This document shows positions 33,478-40,274 of a stretch of 40,518 nt of DNA, in pieces. The notes beneath the pieces are model-generated. The model made no database searches and was not told the origin of the DNA. It saw nothing but the letters and a program-made list of their open reading frames with translations. Origin of the DNA: Ezakiella sp. (GTDB taxonomy: Bacteria; Bacillota; Clostridia; Tissierellales; Peptoniphilaceae); the NCBI GenBank assembly GCA_022766605.1, contig JALEOH010000025.1, positions 1 to 40,518 of the forward strand, given 5' to 3'. Made by a program: the position numbers and the translations under genes. Positions within the stretch are counted from its first letter, which is position 1. The number at the start of each line of letters is the position of its first letter.

Positions 33478-34224
33478 TTGAATAAAAAATTATCGTTTTT
33501 ACTAGCAGTGCTTCTATTCGCACTTCTATTTGTTGGATGCAAGAAGACTGATGAAAAAACAGCAGAAACCAAAAATGAAGCAGCAGAAACCAAAACTGAA
33601 GCTGCAACTATTTCAGGAGAAGAATTAAACAAAATCGAAGAAGATAATAAGGAAAAGGAAAATTATCTTGTAATAGATGTAAGAGATGCTGAAGAATATT
33701 TAGCAGGTCATGTTAAGCATGCTATTAATATTCCTGTAGCTGAAATAGAAGCTGATCCAGCTAAGGCGCTTGCTCCTATCGAAGGATGGAAGGACAAGAA
33801 GGTTGTTACAATTTGCAATACTGGTAAGAAGAGTGCTAAGGCTCAAGAACTTATGCTTGCAAATGGATTTAAAACTGTTTTAAATGCCGCTGGCGTAAAG
33901 GACTTTAGCTATGATACAATCACTAAGGCTAAGACTGTTATGGGAGCAGAGTTCCAAGAATTAGTTAAAAAAGGAGATGCTACTATCCTAGATATGAGAG
34001 AAGAAAAGGATTATAATGAAGCAAGAATCCCCGGAGCAATCAACACTACTGCTGATACTGTTGAACAAATCTTAGATCAAATTCCAAAGGATAAGCCAGT
34101 ATTAACATATTGCTATACAGGCAATAGATCATTTGCAGTTGCTCATAAGCTAGCTGAGCTAGGCTATGATGTAACAAATGCATGGGATGGCACAAAGGAA
34201 TTCGAATACGAAATGGAAAAGTAA
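33478..34224 (+). CDS. Tandem-rhodanese lipoprotein 2
   Basis: 248 residues. Start chosen at TTG 33478, with AGGAGG 5 bases upstream; it yields a clean lipoprotein signal with lipobox LFVGC (Cys21). The next ATG-like start upstream at 33424 lacks a signal-like N-terminus. Two rhodanese domains follow, both with a cysteine in the active loop: ICNTGKKSA (Cys113) and YCYTGNRSF (Cys212). Each has its own YLVIDVRDAEEY- or ILDMREEKDY-type start. This differs from lipoprotein 1, where only the second domain is active. A direct repeat AAETKNE/AAETKTE lies in the linker near residues 29-42. It stands directly before the DUF2064-ArsS operon. Confidence 0.92.
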   Translation: MNKKLSFLLAVLLFALLFVGCKKTDEKTAETKNEAAETKTEAATISGEELNKIEEDNKEKENYLVIDVRDAEEYLAGHVKHAINIPVAEIEADPAKALAPIEGWKDKKVVTICNTGKKSAKAQELMLANGFKTVLNAAGVKDFSYDTITKAKTVMGAEFQELVKKGDATILDMREEKDYNEARIPGAINTTADTVEQILDQIPKDKPVLTYCYTGNRSFAVAHKLAELGYDVTNAWDGTKEFEYEMEK

Positions 34225-34225
34225 T

Positions 34226-34247
34226 AAAGGGGGCGCTTGCCCTCTTT
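34226..34247 (+). terminator. Weak hairpin after rhodanese gene 2
   Basis: AAAGGGGGC (34226-34234) pairs with GCCCTCTTT (34239-34247), one G-T wobble, 4-base loop. It is followed by ATTTTAT, not a full T-run. It may be a partial terminator or attenuator before the next gene. Confidence 0.45.
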
Positions 34248-34262
34248 ATTTTATATGATAAT

Positions 34263-35741
34263 ATGATAATATTTTTTACCAAGGCTCCAGCTCTTGGCTT
34301 TGGAAAGTCAAGATTAAAGGAGATTTTAAGCGATGAAGATATATTAAAATTAAATAAAAAGCTAATTAAAGATAATTATGATATCATTCGCGAATATGAG
34401 CATGTAATATATTATGATGGAGCTCTTTCTGATCTTTCCTTTTTAGATATAGATAGAAATGTAAGAGTAATTGCTCAATATGGAGATGGTCTTGGGGAGC
34501 GCATGAAAAATGCAATATATGCCGAGCTAAAAGACAGTAGATCGATTTTATTAACCGGAAGCGATTTAACGGGACTAGATAGCAATTTGATCGATGAGGC
34601 TTTTTTGAGCCTTAGTAAATGTGACGCGGTAATTACTCCAACATATGATGGTGGATATGGACTAATTGGCATGAAAGAAAAAATCGATTTATTTAGCGAT
34701 ATCACTTATTCGACCAATATGGTATATCTTGATGTAATAAATAGGGCAACTGCCTTTAATAAAAGCATTACAAGTATAGGTAGGCTCGATGATGTCGATT
34801 CATTTTGCGATATAATTCGTGCGGAGCTTGGTGGATATTATGGAGAGCTAGAAGAGATTGGCCGCGGTGAATATAATATCAATTATCTGTATTATGATAG
34901 CGAGCACGGTAAAAGCGTCTTTAGAATTAATCTTGATAGTCAGCTTGGACTTGGTAAAGAGCAAATAGCATATGAATTTAATGCACTTAGAGAGCTTCAA
35001 AGTTCGGGGGTTACGCCAAGAGCATATTATTATAAGACGGATGGATATCTTCTACCATATGGATATCTTACTATGGAATATCTAAGTGGACGAGCGCTTG
35101 ATTATAAAACTGATCTTGAGATCGCTGCAAGATTACTTGCAAATGTTCACAATGTCGATATAAAAAACTCTAAGCTAATAAGAGCCGATAAGCCCTTTCA
35201 AGTGATGTATGATGAATTTTTAAATATGTATGGAGTTTATCGAGAGTGGAGTGGTAAGAGCGTTATTGTAACAACTTATATCGATCGATTTATGCATGCT
35301 ATAAGTCAAGATGGGCTAGATGATGATATTATAAATCCTGTTATAATCAACACTGAATTAAATAATAGAAATTTTATAATAGGAGAAAAATCATTTATCA
35401 TCGATTGGGAAAAGCCAATTATTGGTGAAGCGGAGCAAGATCTTGCTCATTTTATGGTTCCAACCACCACTAATTGGAAGACAGATGTGATATTAGACGA
35501 TGATGAAATGGATTTTTTTATAAATGAATATGAAAGATATCGCAAGGTGGATAGAAATAGGCTAAAGAAATATTTGAGATTTAACTGTCTGCGTGGAATT
35601 ACTTGGTGCGCCATGGCAAAAGTCGAGTATTCAAGTGATCGCGGCATAAAAAATATGGATACATTAGCTAAGATAGATAAATTTTTGAGCGAGGATTTTT
35701 TACGGATGCTCGAGTATAGATTTTTTAAGGAGATTTTATGA
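34263..35741 (+). CDS. DUF2064 (TIGR04282-type) transferase fused to a kinase-like phosphotransferase domain
   Basis: 492 residues from ATG 34263, where the family's usual opening FFTKAPALGFGKSRL begins. Residues 1 to about 205 are a nucleotidyl/glycosyl-transferase-like DUF2064 domain: YGDGLGERM, LLTGSDLTGLD, DAVITPTYDGGYGLIGM and LDDVDSFCDI. Residues about 210-492 resemble aminoglycoside/choline kinases, with LTMEYLSGRAL as hinge and IIDWEKP (Asp381) as the metal motif. The catalytic loop normally reads HxDxxxxN; here it is N-T-E-L-N-N-R-N (363-370), so His and Asp are replaced by Asn363 and Glu365. TIGR04282 members are annotated in arsenosugar biosynthesis. A one-enzyme transferase/kinase fusion is unusual. 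There is no clear ribosome site. Confidence 0.85.
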   Translation: MIIFFTKAPALGFGKSRLKEILSDEDILKLNKKLIKDNYDIIREYEHVIYYDGALSDLSFLDIDRNVRVIAQYGDGLGERMKNAIYAELKDSRSILLTGSDLTGLDSNLIDEAFLSLSKCDAVITPTYDGGYGLIGMKEKIDLFSDITYSTNMVYLDVINRATAFNKSITSIGRLDDVDSFCDIIRAELGGYYGELEEIGRGEYNINYLYYDSEHGKSVFRINLDSQLGLGKEQIAYEFNALRELQSSGVTPRAYYYKTDGYLLPYGYLTMEYLSGRALDYKTDLEIAARLLANVHNVDIKNSKLIRADKPFQVMYDEFLNMYGVYREWSGKSVIVTTYIDRFMHAISQDGLDDDIINPVIINTELNNRNFIIGEKSFIIDWEKPIIGEAEQDLAHFMVPTTTNWKTDVILDDDEMDFFINEYERYRKVDRNRLKKYLRFNCLRGITWCAMAKVEYSSDRGIKNMDTLAKIDKFLSEDFLRMLEYRFFKEIL

Positions 35742-36442
35742 AGAAAAGTACTAAGAATAGAATTATATTAATTTCAGTTGTGGCAATTATATTATTGATA
35801 TATTTTTTCGTACCAAGTGTCAATAAAGCAATTAGCACTGCGGTAAAGACCTTGATGAATGCAGATATTGAAGGCGTTGCCACATATATAAGAAATTTTG
35901 GCGGATGGGCATATGCAGTATCGTTTTTGCTTATGATATTGCAATCTATTATCTCTCCAATTCCCGCTTTTTTCATTACACTTGCAAACTCACTTATATG
36001 GGGTTGGGTAATAGGCTCCATATTGTCTTGGAGCTCAGCAATGGTAGGAGCTGCTGTATGCTTTTATATAGCGCGCATATTGGGACGCGATATAGTTATT
36101 AAATTAAATTCAATATCGGCTATTGAAACGGCAGAGAGATTTTTTAAAAAATATGGTAGTCGTGCAATACTAGTTGCAAGGCTTTTGCCATTTATGTCCT
36201 TCGATCTAGTTAGTTATTTTGCGGGTCTAACCTCGATTGGATTTTGGGAATTCTTTATTGCAACTGGCATAGGTCAGCTTCCAGCGACCATAGTCTATTC
36301 ATATGTAGGTGGCAAGCTTAGTGGTGGAGCCCAAAAATTGATGACAGGACTACTTTTATTATTTGCGCTATTTTTTATCGGTGGCATAGTTAAGAAGATA
36401 TATAATGACAGACAAAAATCAGAAGAAGATAAAATCCAATAG
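35738..36442 (+). CDS. TVP38/TMEM64 family membrane protein (first copy)
   Basis: 234 residues. ATGA overlap with the previous gene and AAGGAGATTTT upstream. The SNARE-associated/VTT layout is visible: helices at about 8-28 and 55-80, then ANSLIWGWVIGSILSWSSAMVGAAVCFYIARI- type half-helices, and later ARLLPFMSFDLVSYFAGLTSI before the C-terminal helix. DedA/TVP38 proteins act in membrane lipid handling or transport of small molecules; members commonly stand in metalloid and arsenosugar-type gene clusters. No substrate can be assigned. Confidence 0.9.
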   Translation: MKKSTKNRIILISVVAIILLIYFFVPSVNKAISTAVKTLMNADIEGVATYIRNFGGWAYAVSFLLMILQSIISPIPAFFITLANSLIWGWVIGSILSWSSAMVGAAVCFYIARILGRDIVIKLNSISAIETAERFFKKYGSRAILVARLLPFMSFDLVSYFAGLTSIGFWEFFIATGIGQLPATIVYSYVGGKLSGGAQKLMTGLLLLFALFFIGGIVKKIYNDRQKSEEDKIQ

Positions 36443-37133
36443 AGAAAAATCTGGACTATATAATATAGGAAAGATAATACTAACCATATTGATAGTTGGA
36501 GGCTCGCTTTACATGCTTCGTTTTGCTAAGCTCGAGGTCGTTCGCGATTGGGTGCTAGCTCGCGGAGAGTGGGCAGAGTTATTCTATGTAATGTGCTGGG
36601 TGGTGCTTCCAATATTTTTATTTCCAGTAATGATAATAGCCTTTGCCGGCGGAGTTGCATTTGGATTTTTAAAGGGTGCAATATTAACCATGATTGGCGC
36701 CATGATAAATACCATAATTATGTTTTATATTTCAAGATATATTGCAAAGGATGTCGTAAATAATTTGATAGTTAAAAGAGTAAGCGGCAAACTTCGTGAA
36801 AAATTGCTAACGGACAATCAAAAGACTCTTGGCATATTATTTTTTATTTTAAGAATAATGCCAGTTGTCAGCTATAATCTTGAAAATTATCTAGCTGGGG
36901 TTACCAATCTAAAGCTAGGCGTGCATCTAATAGAAACTTTTTTTGGAATAATTCCAGGAGTAGTAATCTTTTTAAATCTTGGCAATAATGCACTAGATAC
37001 AAAGAGTCCGGCTTTTATTGGAGCAGCAATACTACTTGCACTTCTAATTATCATCCCAACTTGGATGAGCAGAAAATATTTTGGTGATATATTTGGTAAC
37101 AATAATAATTCCGACATACAACGAGATAAATAA
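36405..37133 (+). CDS. TVP38/TMEM64 family membrane protein (second copy)
   Basis: 242 residues from ATG 36405, overlapping the first copy by 38 bases. Same family: the re-entrant segment reads AGGVAFGFLKGAILTMIGAMINTIIMFYISRYIAKDVV-like with VMIIAF before it, and ILRIMPVVSYNLENYLAGVTNLKLG follows. The two copies are clearly related but diverged, so they may form a heteromeric pair or act on different substrates. Ribosome site is weak, consistent with coupling. The ends of both TVP38 genes overlap the next gene, an unusually compact arrangement. Confidence 0.9.
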   Translation: MTDKNQKKIKSNREKSGLYNIGKIILTILIVGGSLYMLRFAKLEVVRDWVLARGEWAELFYVMCWVVLPIFLFPVMIIAFAGGVAFGFLKGAILTMIGAMINTIIMFYISRYIAKDVVNNLIVKRVSGKLREKLLTDNQKTLGILFFILRIMPVVSYNLENYLAGVTNLKLGVHLIETFFGIIPGVVIFLNLGNNALDTKSPAFIGAAILLALLIIIPTWMSRKYFGDIFGNNNNSDIQRDK

Positions 37134-37761
37134 TATAAAATCACTTGAGTATCAATTATCAAAACTCGAAGGTGAGTTTGAAGTTATCTTTTCTGATGGC
37201 TTTAGCACCGATGGCACCTATGAGGCCATTAGCTATCCTAAGATTCAAGTCGCAAAGGGAAGAGCAAAGCAGATGAATGTGGCGGCGTCACTTGCTAAGG
37301 GAGAGTATTTGTGGTTTTTGCATGCGGATTCAAGGATAGATAGGCGTTCAATTCGCGCAATTGAAAAATCAAACTATGATTTTGGCTGCTTTTATCTTGC
37401 CTTTTATCCAAGCTCTCTTGCACTATTTATCGCAAGTACATCCTCAAGTCATCGAGTAAGAACTAGAAAGATCGCCTTTGGTGATCAGGGTATATTTATA
37501 AAAAAGGTATTATTTGATAAAATAGGAGGCTATAAAGAGCTTCCGATTATGGAGGACTATCAGCTGTCTATCGACCTTAAGGAAATGGGAAAGCCCGTAG
37601 AGCTTCTTCCATATTATATATATACTTCAAGCAGGCGATTTAAGGCAGGTGTGCTCAGAACACTTATTAAGATGCAGAAATTGCAGTATAGACATAGAAA
37701 GGGAATGGATATCTATGAAATCGAACGAGATTATGAAAACTATGATGGAAAGGACGCGTAG
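37093..37761 (+). CDS. TIGR04283-type family 2 glycosyltransferase
   Basis: About 222 residues from TTG 37093 (GGTGAT just upstream); GTG 37084 and TTG 37081 are alternatives. GT-A fold motifs run: TIIIPTYNE, SDGFSTDGT (nucleotide-sugar Asp), GRAKQMN, LWFLHADS (DxD-like), GDQGIFIKKVLF, IMEDYQLSIDL and TSSRRFKAGVLRT. The last set is the TIGR04283 pattern, a family annotated as arsenosugar biosynthesis glycosyltransferase. It overlaps the second TVP38 gene by 41 bases and the Fe-S gene by 47. It would transfer a sugar onto a small acceptor in the cytoplasm or at the membrane; donor and acceptor are unknown. Confidence 0.88.
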   Translation: MVTIIIPTYNEINNIKSLEYQLSKLEGEFEVIFSDGFSTDGTYEAISYPKIQVAKGRAKQMNVAASLAKGEYLWFLHADSRIDRRSIRAIEKSNYDFGCFYLAFYPSSLALFIASTSSSHRVRTRKIAFGDQGIFIKKVLFDKIGGYKELPIMEDYQLSIDLKEMGKPVELLPYYIYTSSRRFKAGVLRTLIKMQKLQYRHRKGMDIYEIERDYENYDGKDA

Positions 37762-38683
37762 AGATTGCATTGACTGCGGACTTTGCACCAAAAACTGCGA
37801 GTTTTTAACTAAATATGATATGAATCTAAAGGACTTTTGCAACAGAGAAAATCTTAGATATTCATGTTTTTTATGCGATACTTGTAGGGCGGTATGCCCG
37901 AAGGATTTGTCAGGACGTGAAATTGCTCTTGAGATGAGAAGGAAAAATACTGCTGGTACATTTAGCACTAAATTTATGAAAAATAATTATAAGCTAAGAA
38001 ATAATTCCAATAAGAAATCTAGCGATCTATTGTTTCTTGGCTGCAATTATCCTGGATTTTATCCAAAGACTTGTGAAAAATTAATCGAGATTTGTGAAGA
38101 TTATGGCATAGATTGGTCGGTCGACTGCTGTAAGAAGCCAGTATATGAGCTTGGAGATAAGCCGGCACTAGATAATCTTAGTGATTTATTTAAAGAAAAA
38201 GAGACTAAGAGAATAATCACTTGCTGCCCAAATTGCTTTCACTTTTTGAAAGATAAACTCGAAGTGGAGGTAATAGATGCATATCAATTTCTAATTGAAA
38301 AGGGCATCGGCACTATAGTTGAAGAAGAGGCAAATATATTCTTCCCTTGCTCCGATAGATATAATCATGAAATTTTTAAATCAATAAATAAATTTATTCC
38401 AAACTATAAAGATAGCTATAAGAGTGTAAATTGCTGCGGACTTGGTGGAGGGGCAAAAAAGCATGAGCCTAGCATAATTGAGGCAACCAAGAACAATCTT
38501 ACTAGATTAAATACTAAGAATATCTACACTTATTGCTCCAGTTGTTCGGGGATTTTTAGGACATATGAATTAAAAAATATCAAGAATGTATTATCTGAAG
38601 TATTAGATGTACATGAAGAAGTTTCAAGTGATTATGCAAAAAATGTAATGAGATTTAAATTTAAAAAGAGAAAATTGGAGTGA
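37715..38683 (+). CDS. HdrB/LutA/GlpC-like (Fe-S)-binding oxidoreductase subunit
   Basis: 322 residues from ATG 37715 (AAAGGGA upstream); an earlier GTG is inside the glycosyltransferase and less likely. The N-terminus has two [4Fe-4S] ferredoxin motifs: C18-x2-C21-x2-C24-x3-C28 and CFLCDTCRAVCP. Two cysteine-rich CCG domains follow: CNYPGFYP...DCCKKPVYELG...CCPNC and PCSDRY...NCCGLGGGA...CSSC. CCG domains hold a non-cubane Fe-S cluster in heterodisulfide reductase HdrB and serve as electron-carrier modules elsewhere. It probably moves electrons for the pathway. It is followed 4 bases later by the C-GCAxxG-C-C gene. Confidence 0.9.
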   Translation: MKSNEIMKTMMERTRRDCIDCGLCTKNCEFLTKYDMNLKDFCNRENLRYSCFLCDTCRAVCPKDLSGREIALEMRRKNTAGTFSTKFMKNNYKLRNNSNKKSSDLLFLGCNYPGFYPKTCEKLIEICEDYGIDWSVDCCKKPVYELGDKPALDNLSDLFKEKETKRIITCCPNCFHFLKDKLEVEVIDAYQFLIEKGIGTIVEEEANIFFPCSDRYNHEIFKSINKFIPNYKDSYKSVNCCGLGGGAKKHEPSIIEATKNNLTRLNTKNIYTYCSSCSGIFRTYELKNIKNVLSEVLDVHEEVSSDYAKNVMRFKFKKRKLE

Positions 38684-38687
38684 TGAT

Positions 38688-39134
38688 ATGACAATTGATG
38701 AGAAAAAAGCCTTAGATATGATGCTTGGAGGAATGGGTTGCGGCCAGGTAGTTATGAGCGAGTTTTACGAGGAGCTGGGGCTTGATAAGGACTTTGCCTT
38801 AAATATAGTCCAAGGATTTGAGGGAGGTAGTTTTGCAGCAAGTGATTGCGGTGCACTTGAGGCAGGAAGGGTAATACTCTCTATTAAATATGGTGGAAGA
38901 GGCGATGAGGACAAGGTCGAGCTTGTAAAGAGAATATTTGAATTAAATAGCAAATTTAAAGAAGCGATGAGTAGCTTTAATTGCAAGGAACTTCTAGGAC
39001 GCGATGTCATGGAGGAAGGGGCTATGGCTAAGTTAATTGAAGAAAATAAAATACAGACAACTTGTGCAAGAGCTATGGTGTCTGTGATAGATATACTAAT
39101 AGAGATACTGGATAATGATAAAGCTAATAATTGA
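38688..39134 (+). CDS. C-GCAxxG-C-C family redox protein
   Basis: 148 residues; GGAGTGAT precedes ATG 38688. The family's four cysteine positions are all present: Cys18 (MGCGQVV), Cys54 (SDCGALEAG), Cys99 (FNCKELLG) and Cys126 (TTCARAM). The spacing between the Gly-rich centre GGSFAASDCGA and the rest fits the family. Homologues are predicted redox proteins and, as I recall, some carry selenocysteine; this one has Cys codons throughout. Role in the operon is inferred: a reductase or carrier next to an HdrB-like protein. The nucleoside hydrolase gene overlaps its end by 20 bases. Confidence 0.88.
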   Translation: MTIDEKKALDMMLGGMGCGQVVMSEFYEELGLDKDFALNIVQGFEGGSFAASDCGALEAGRVILSIKYGGRGDEDKVELVKRIFELNSKFKEAMSSFNCKELLGRDVMEEGAMAKLIEENKIQTTCARAMVSVIDILIEILDNDKANN

Positions 39135-39936
39135 CTTTGACAATTCAATTAATATCAAAGGCTGCGATGTGGACGATGCCTTTGCATTATTTCTGCTTAT
39201 AAGCTCTCCTGAGGTCGAGATAGAACTCGTAAGTACAACTCATGGCAATTCAGACGAATTTAGCATCTATAAATCCACTTTAAATATGTTTGATGAGCTG
39301 GGGCTTTGCTATGAACTAGCTAAGGGAGGATATTATTATAAGGATGCAGCAAAGAGAATTTGCGAAATAGTAAATACTAAAGACGATATAAATATATTAA
39401 CATTAGGCGCAACGACTAATATAAGAAAAGCACTTGATTATGGAATGGATGCAAGTAGAGTAAAGAGCCTAACCATGATGGGAGGAATAACAAGTGAGCT
39501 TAAATTTAAGTCGCAGGTCATGGATGAGTTAAATCTTTCGGTCGATTATTTGTCTACGATCGAAGTATTAAAGGCAATTGATAATATCAATATAATAACA
39601 GGAAATAATTGCATGCCTCATCGATATAAGATAGATGAAAAGACTGAGTTTAAGTCAGTTTATTTAAATTATATAAAGGAGCATCTACTTCGCTGGCTTG
39701 TCGATAATAAAATACGATATGATGAAGACGAGACGGTGGTTTGGGATGCAATTGCAGCACTATATTTGATAAGACCAGAATTATTTGATAATAAAGATAA
39801 AAATATTCGATTGGGTAAAAATCTAATTAAAGGCTATTTGGAAGAGGGAAGCGACAAAAAAATAAATCTACCTGAGATAAAATCCGGGGTGGAGGTTATG
39901 AATACGATAATTGATATAATAGAAAACAGGAGATAA
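39115..39936 (+). CDS. Nucleoside hydrolase
   Basis: 273 residues from ATG 39115. The metal-binding N-terminus reads IIDFDNSINIKGCDVDDAFAL, a variant with extra residues between the first Asp and the DVDDA core. Later motifs are LGATTNIRKAL, MMGGI, ELNLSVDYLS (the E-x-N...D pocket) and WDAIAALYLIRPELF, where Trp-Asp replaces the usual His-Asp. Nucleoside hydrolases cleave the N-glycosidic bond of nucleosides to free base and ribose. Inside an ArsS-type operon it could remove adenine from a 5'-modified adenosine product. That role is inference; substrate is unproven. Confidence 0.85.
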   Translation: MIKLIIDFDNSINIKGCDVDDAFALFLLISSPEVEIELVSTTHGNSDEFSIYKSTLNMFDELGLCYELAKGGYYYKDAAKRICEIVNTKDDINILTLGATTNIRKALDYGMDASRVKSLTMMGGITSELKFKSQVMDELNLSVDYLSTIEVLKAIDNINIITGNNCMPHRYKIDEKTEFKSVYLNYIKEHLLRWLVDNKIRYDEDETVVWDAIAALYLIRPELFDNKDKNIRLGKNLIKGYLEEGSDKKINLPEIKSGVEVMNTIIDIIENRR

Positions 39937-39938
39937 TT

Positions 39939-40274
39939 ATGGAATATTTTGAAAGAGAAGATTTAGTAGCATTTGGCAAGGGAGAACTTGGAGAATTTGA
40001 TAAAGAACTTTGGGATAAATTTATGAGCTGGTATGGCGATGTATTTAGCGAAGGAGCTTTAACAGTGCGTGAAAAAGCTTTGATCGCTCTTGCAGTAGCC
40101 CATGCGGTCCACTGTCCATATTGCATAGAGGCATATACTGATGCAACTATGAGTGCGGGTTGCAGCCATGAGGAGATGATGGAGGCAGTGCATGTTGCGG
40201 CAGCGATAACGGGTGGGGCGACGCTTGCATTTGGCACCCAGATGAAAAAACTCGTCGACCAAGTTGAATTTTAA
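39939..40274 (+). CDS. Carboxymuconolactone decarboxylase/AhpD-like, ArsS-associated peroxidase-like protein
   Basis: 111 residues. AGGAGATAATT precedes ATG 39939. The domain is the all-helical AhpD/CMD fold with REKALIALAVAHAVHCPYC: the redox pair Cys59/Cys62 with His58, and Glu45 before it. SAGCSHEEMMEAVHVAAAITGG continues the family pattern. A similar small protein is annotated as arsenosugar biosynthesis-associated peroxidase-like. It may reduce an oxidised intermediate with a dithiol. The ArsS-like gene starts inside its stop codon (TAATG). Confidence 0.88.
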   Translation: MEYFEREDLVAFGKGELGEFDKELWDKFMSWYGDVFSEGALTVREKALIALAVAHAVHCPYCIEAYTDATMSAGCSHEEMMEAVHVAAAITGGATLAFGTQMKKLVDQVEF

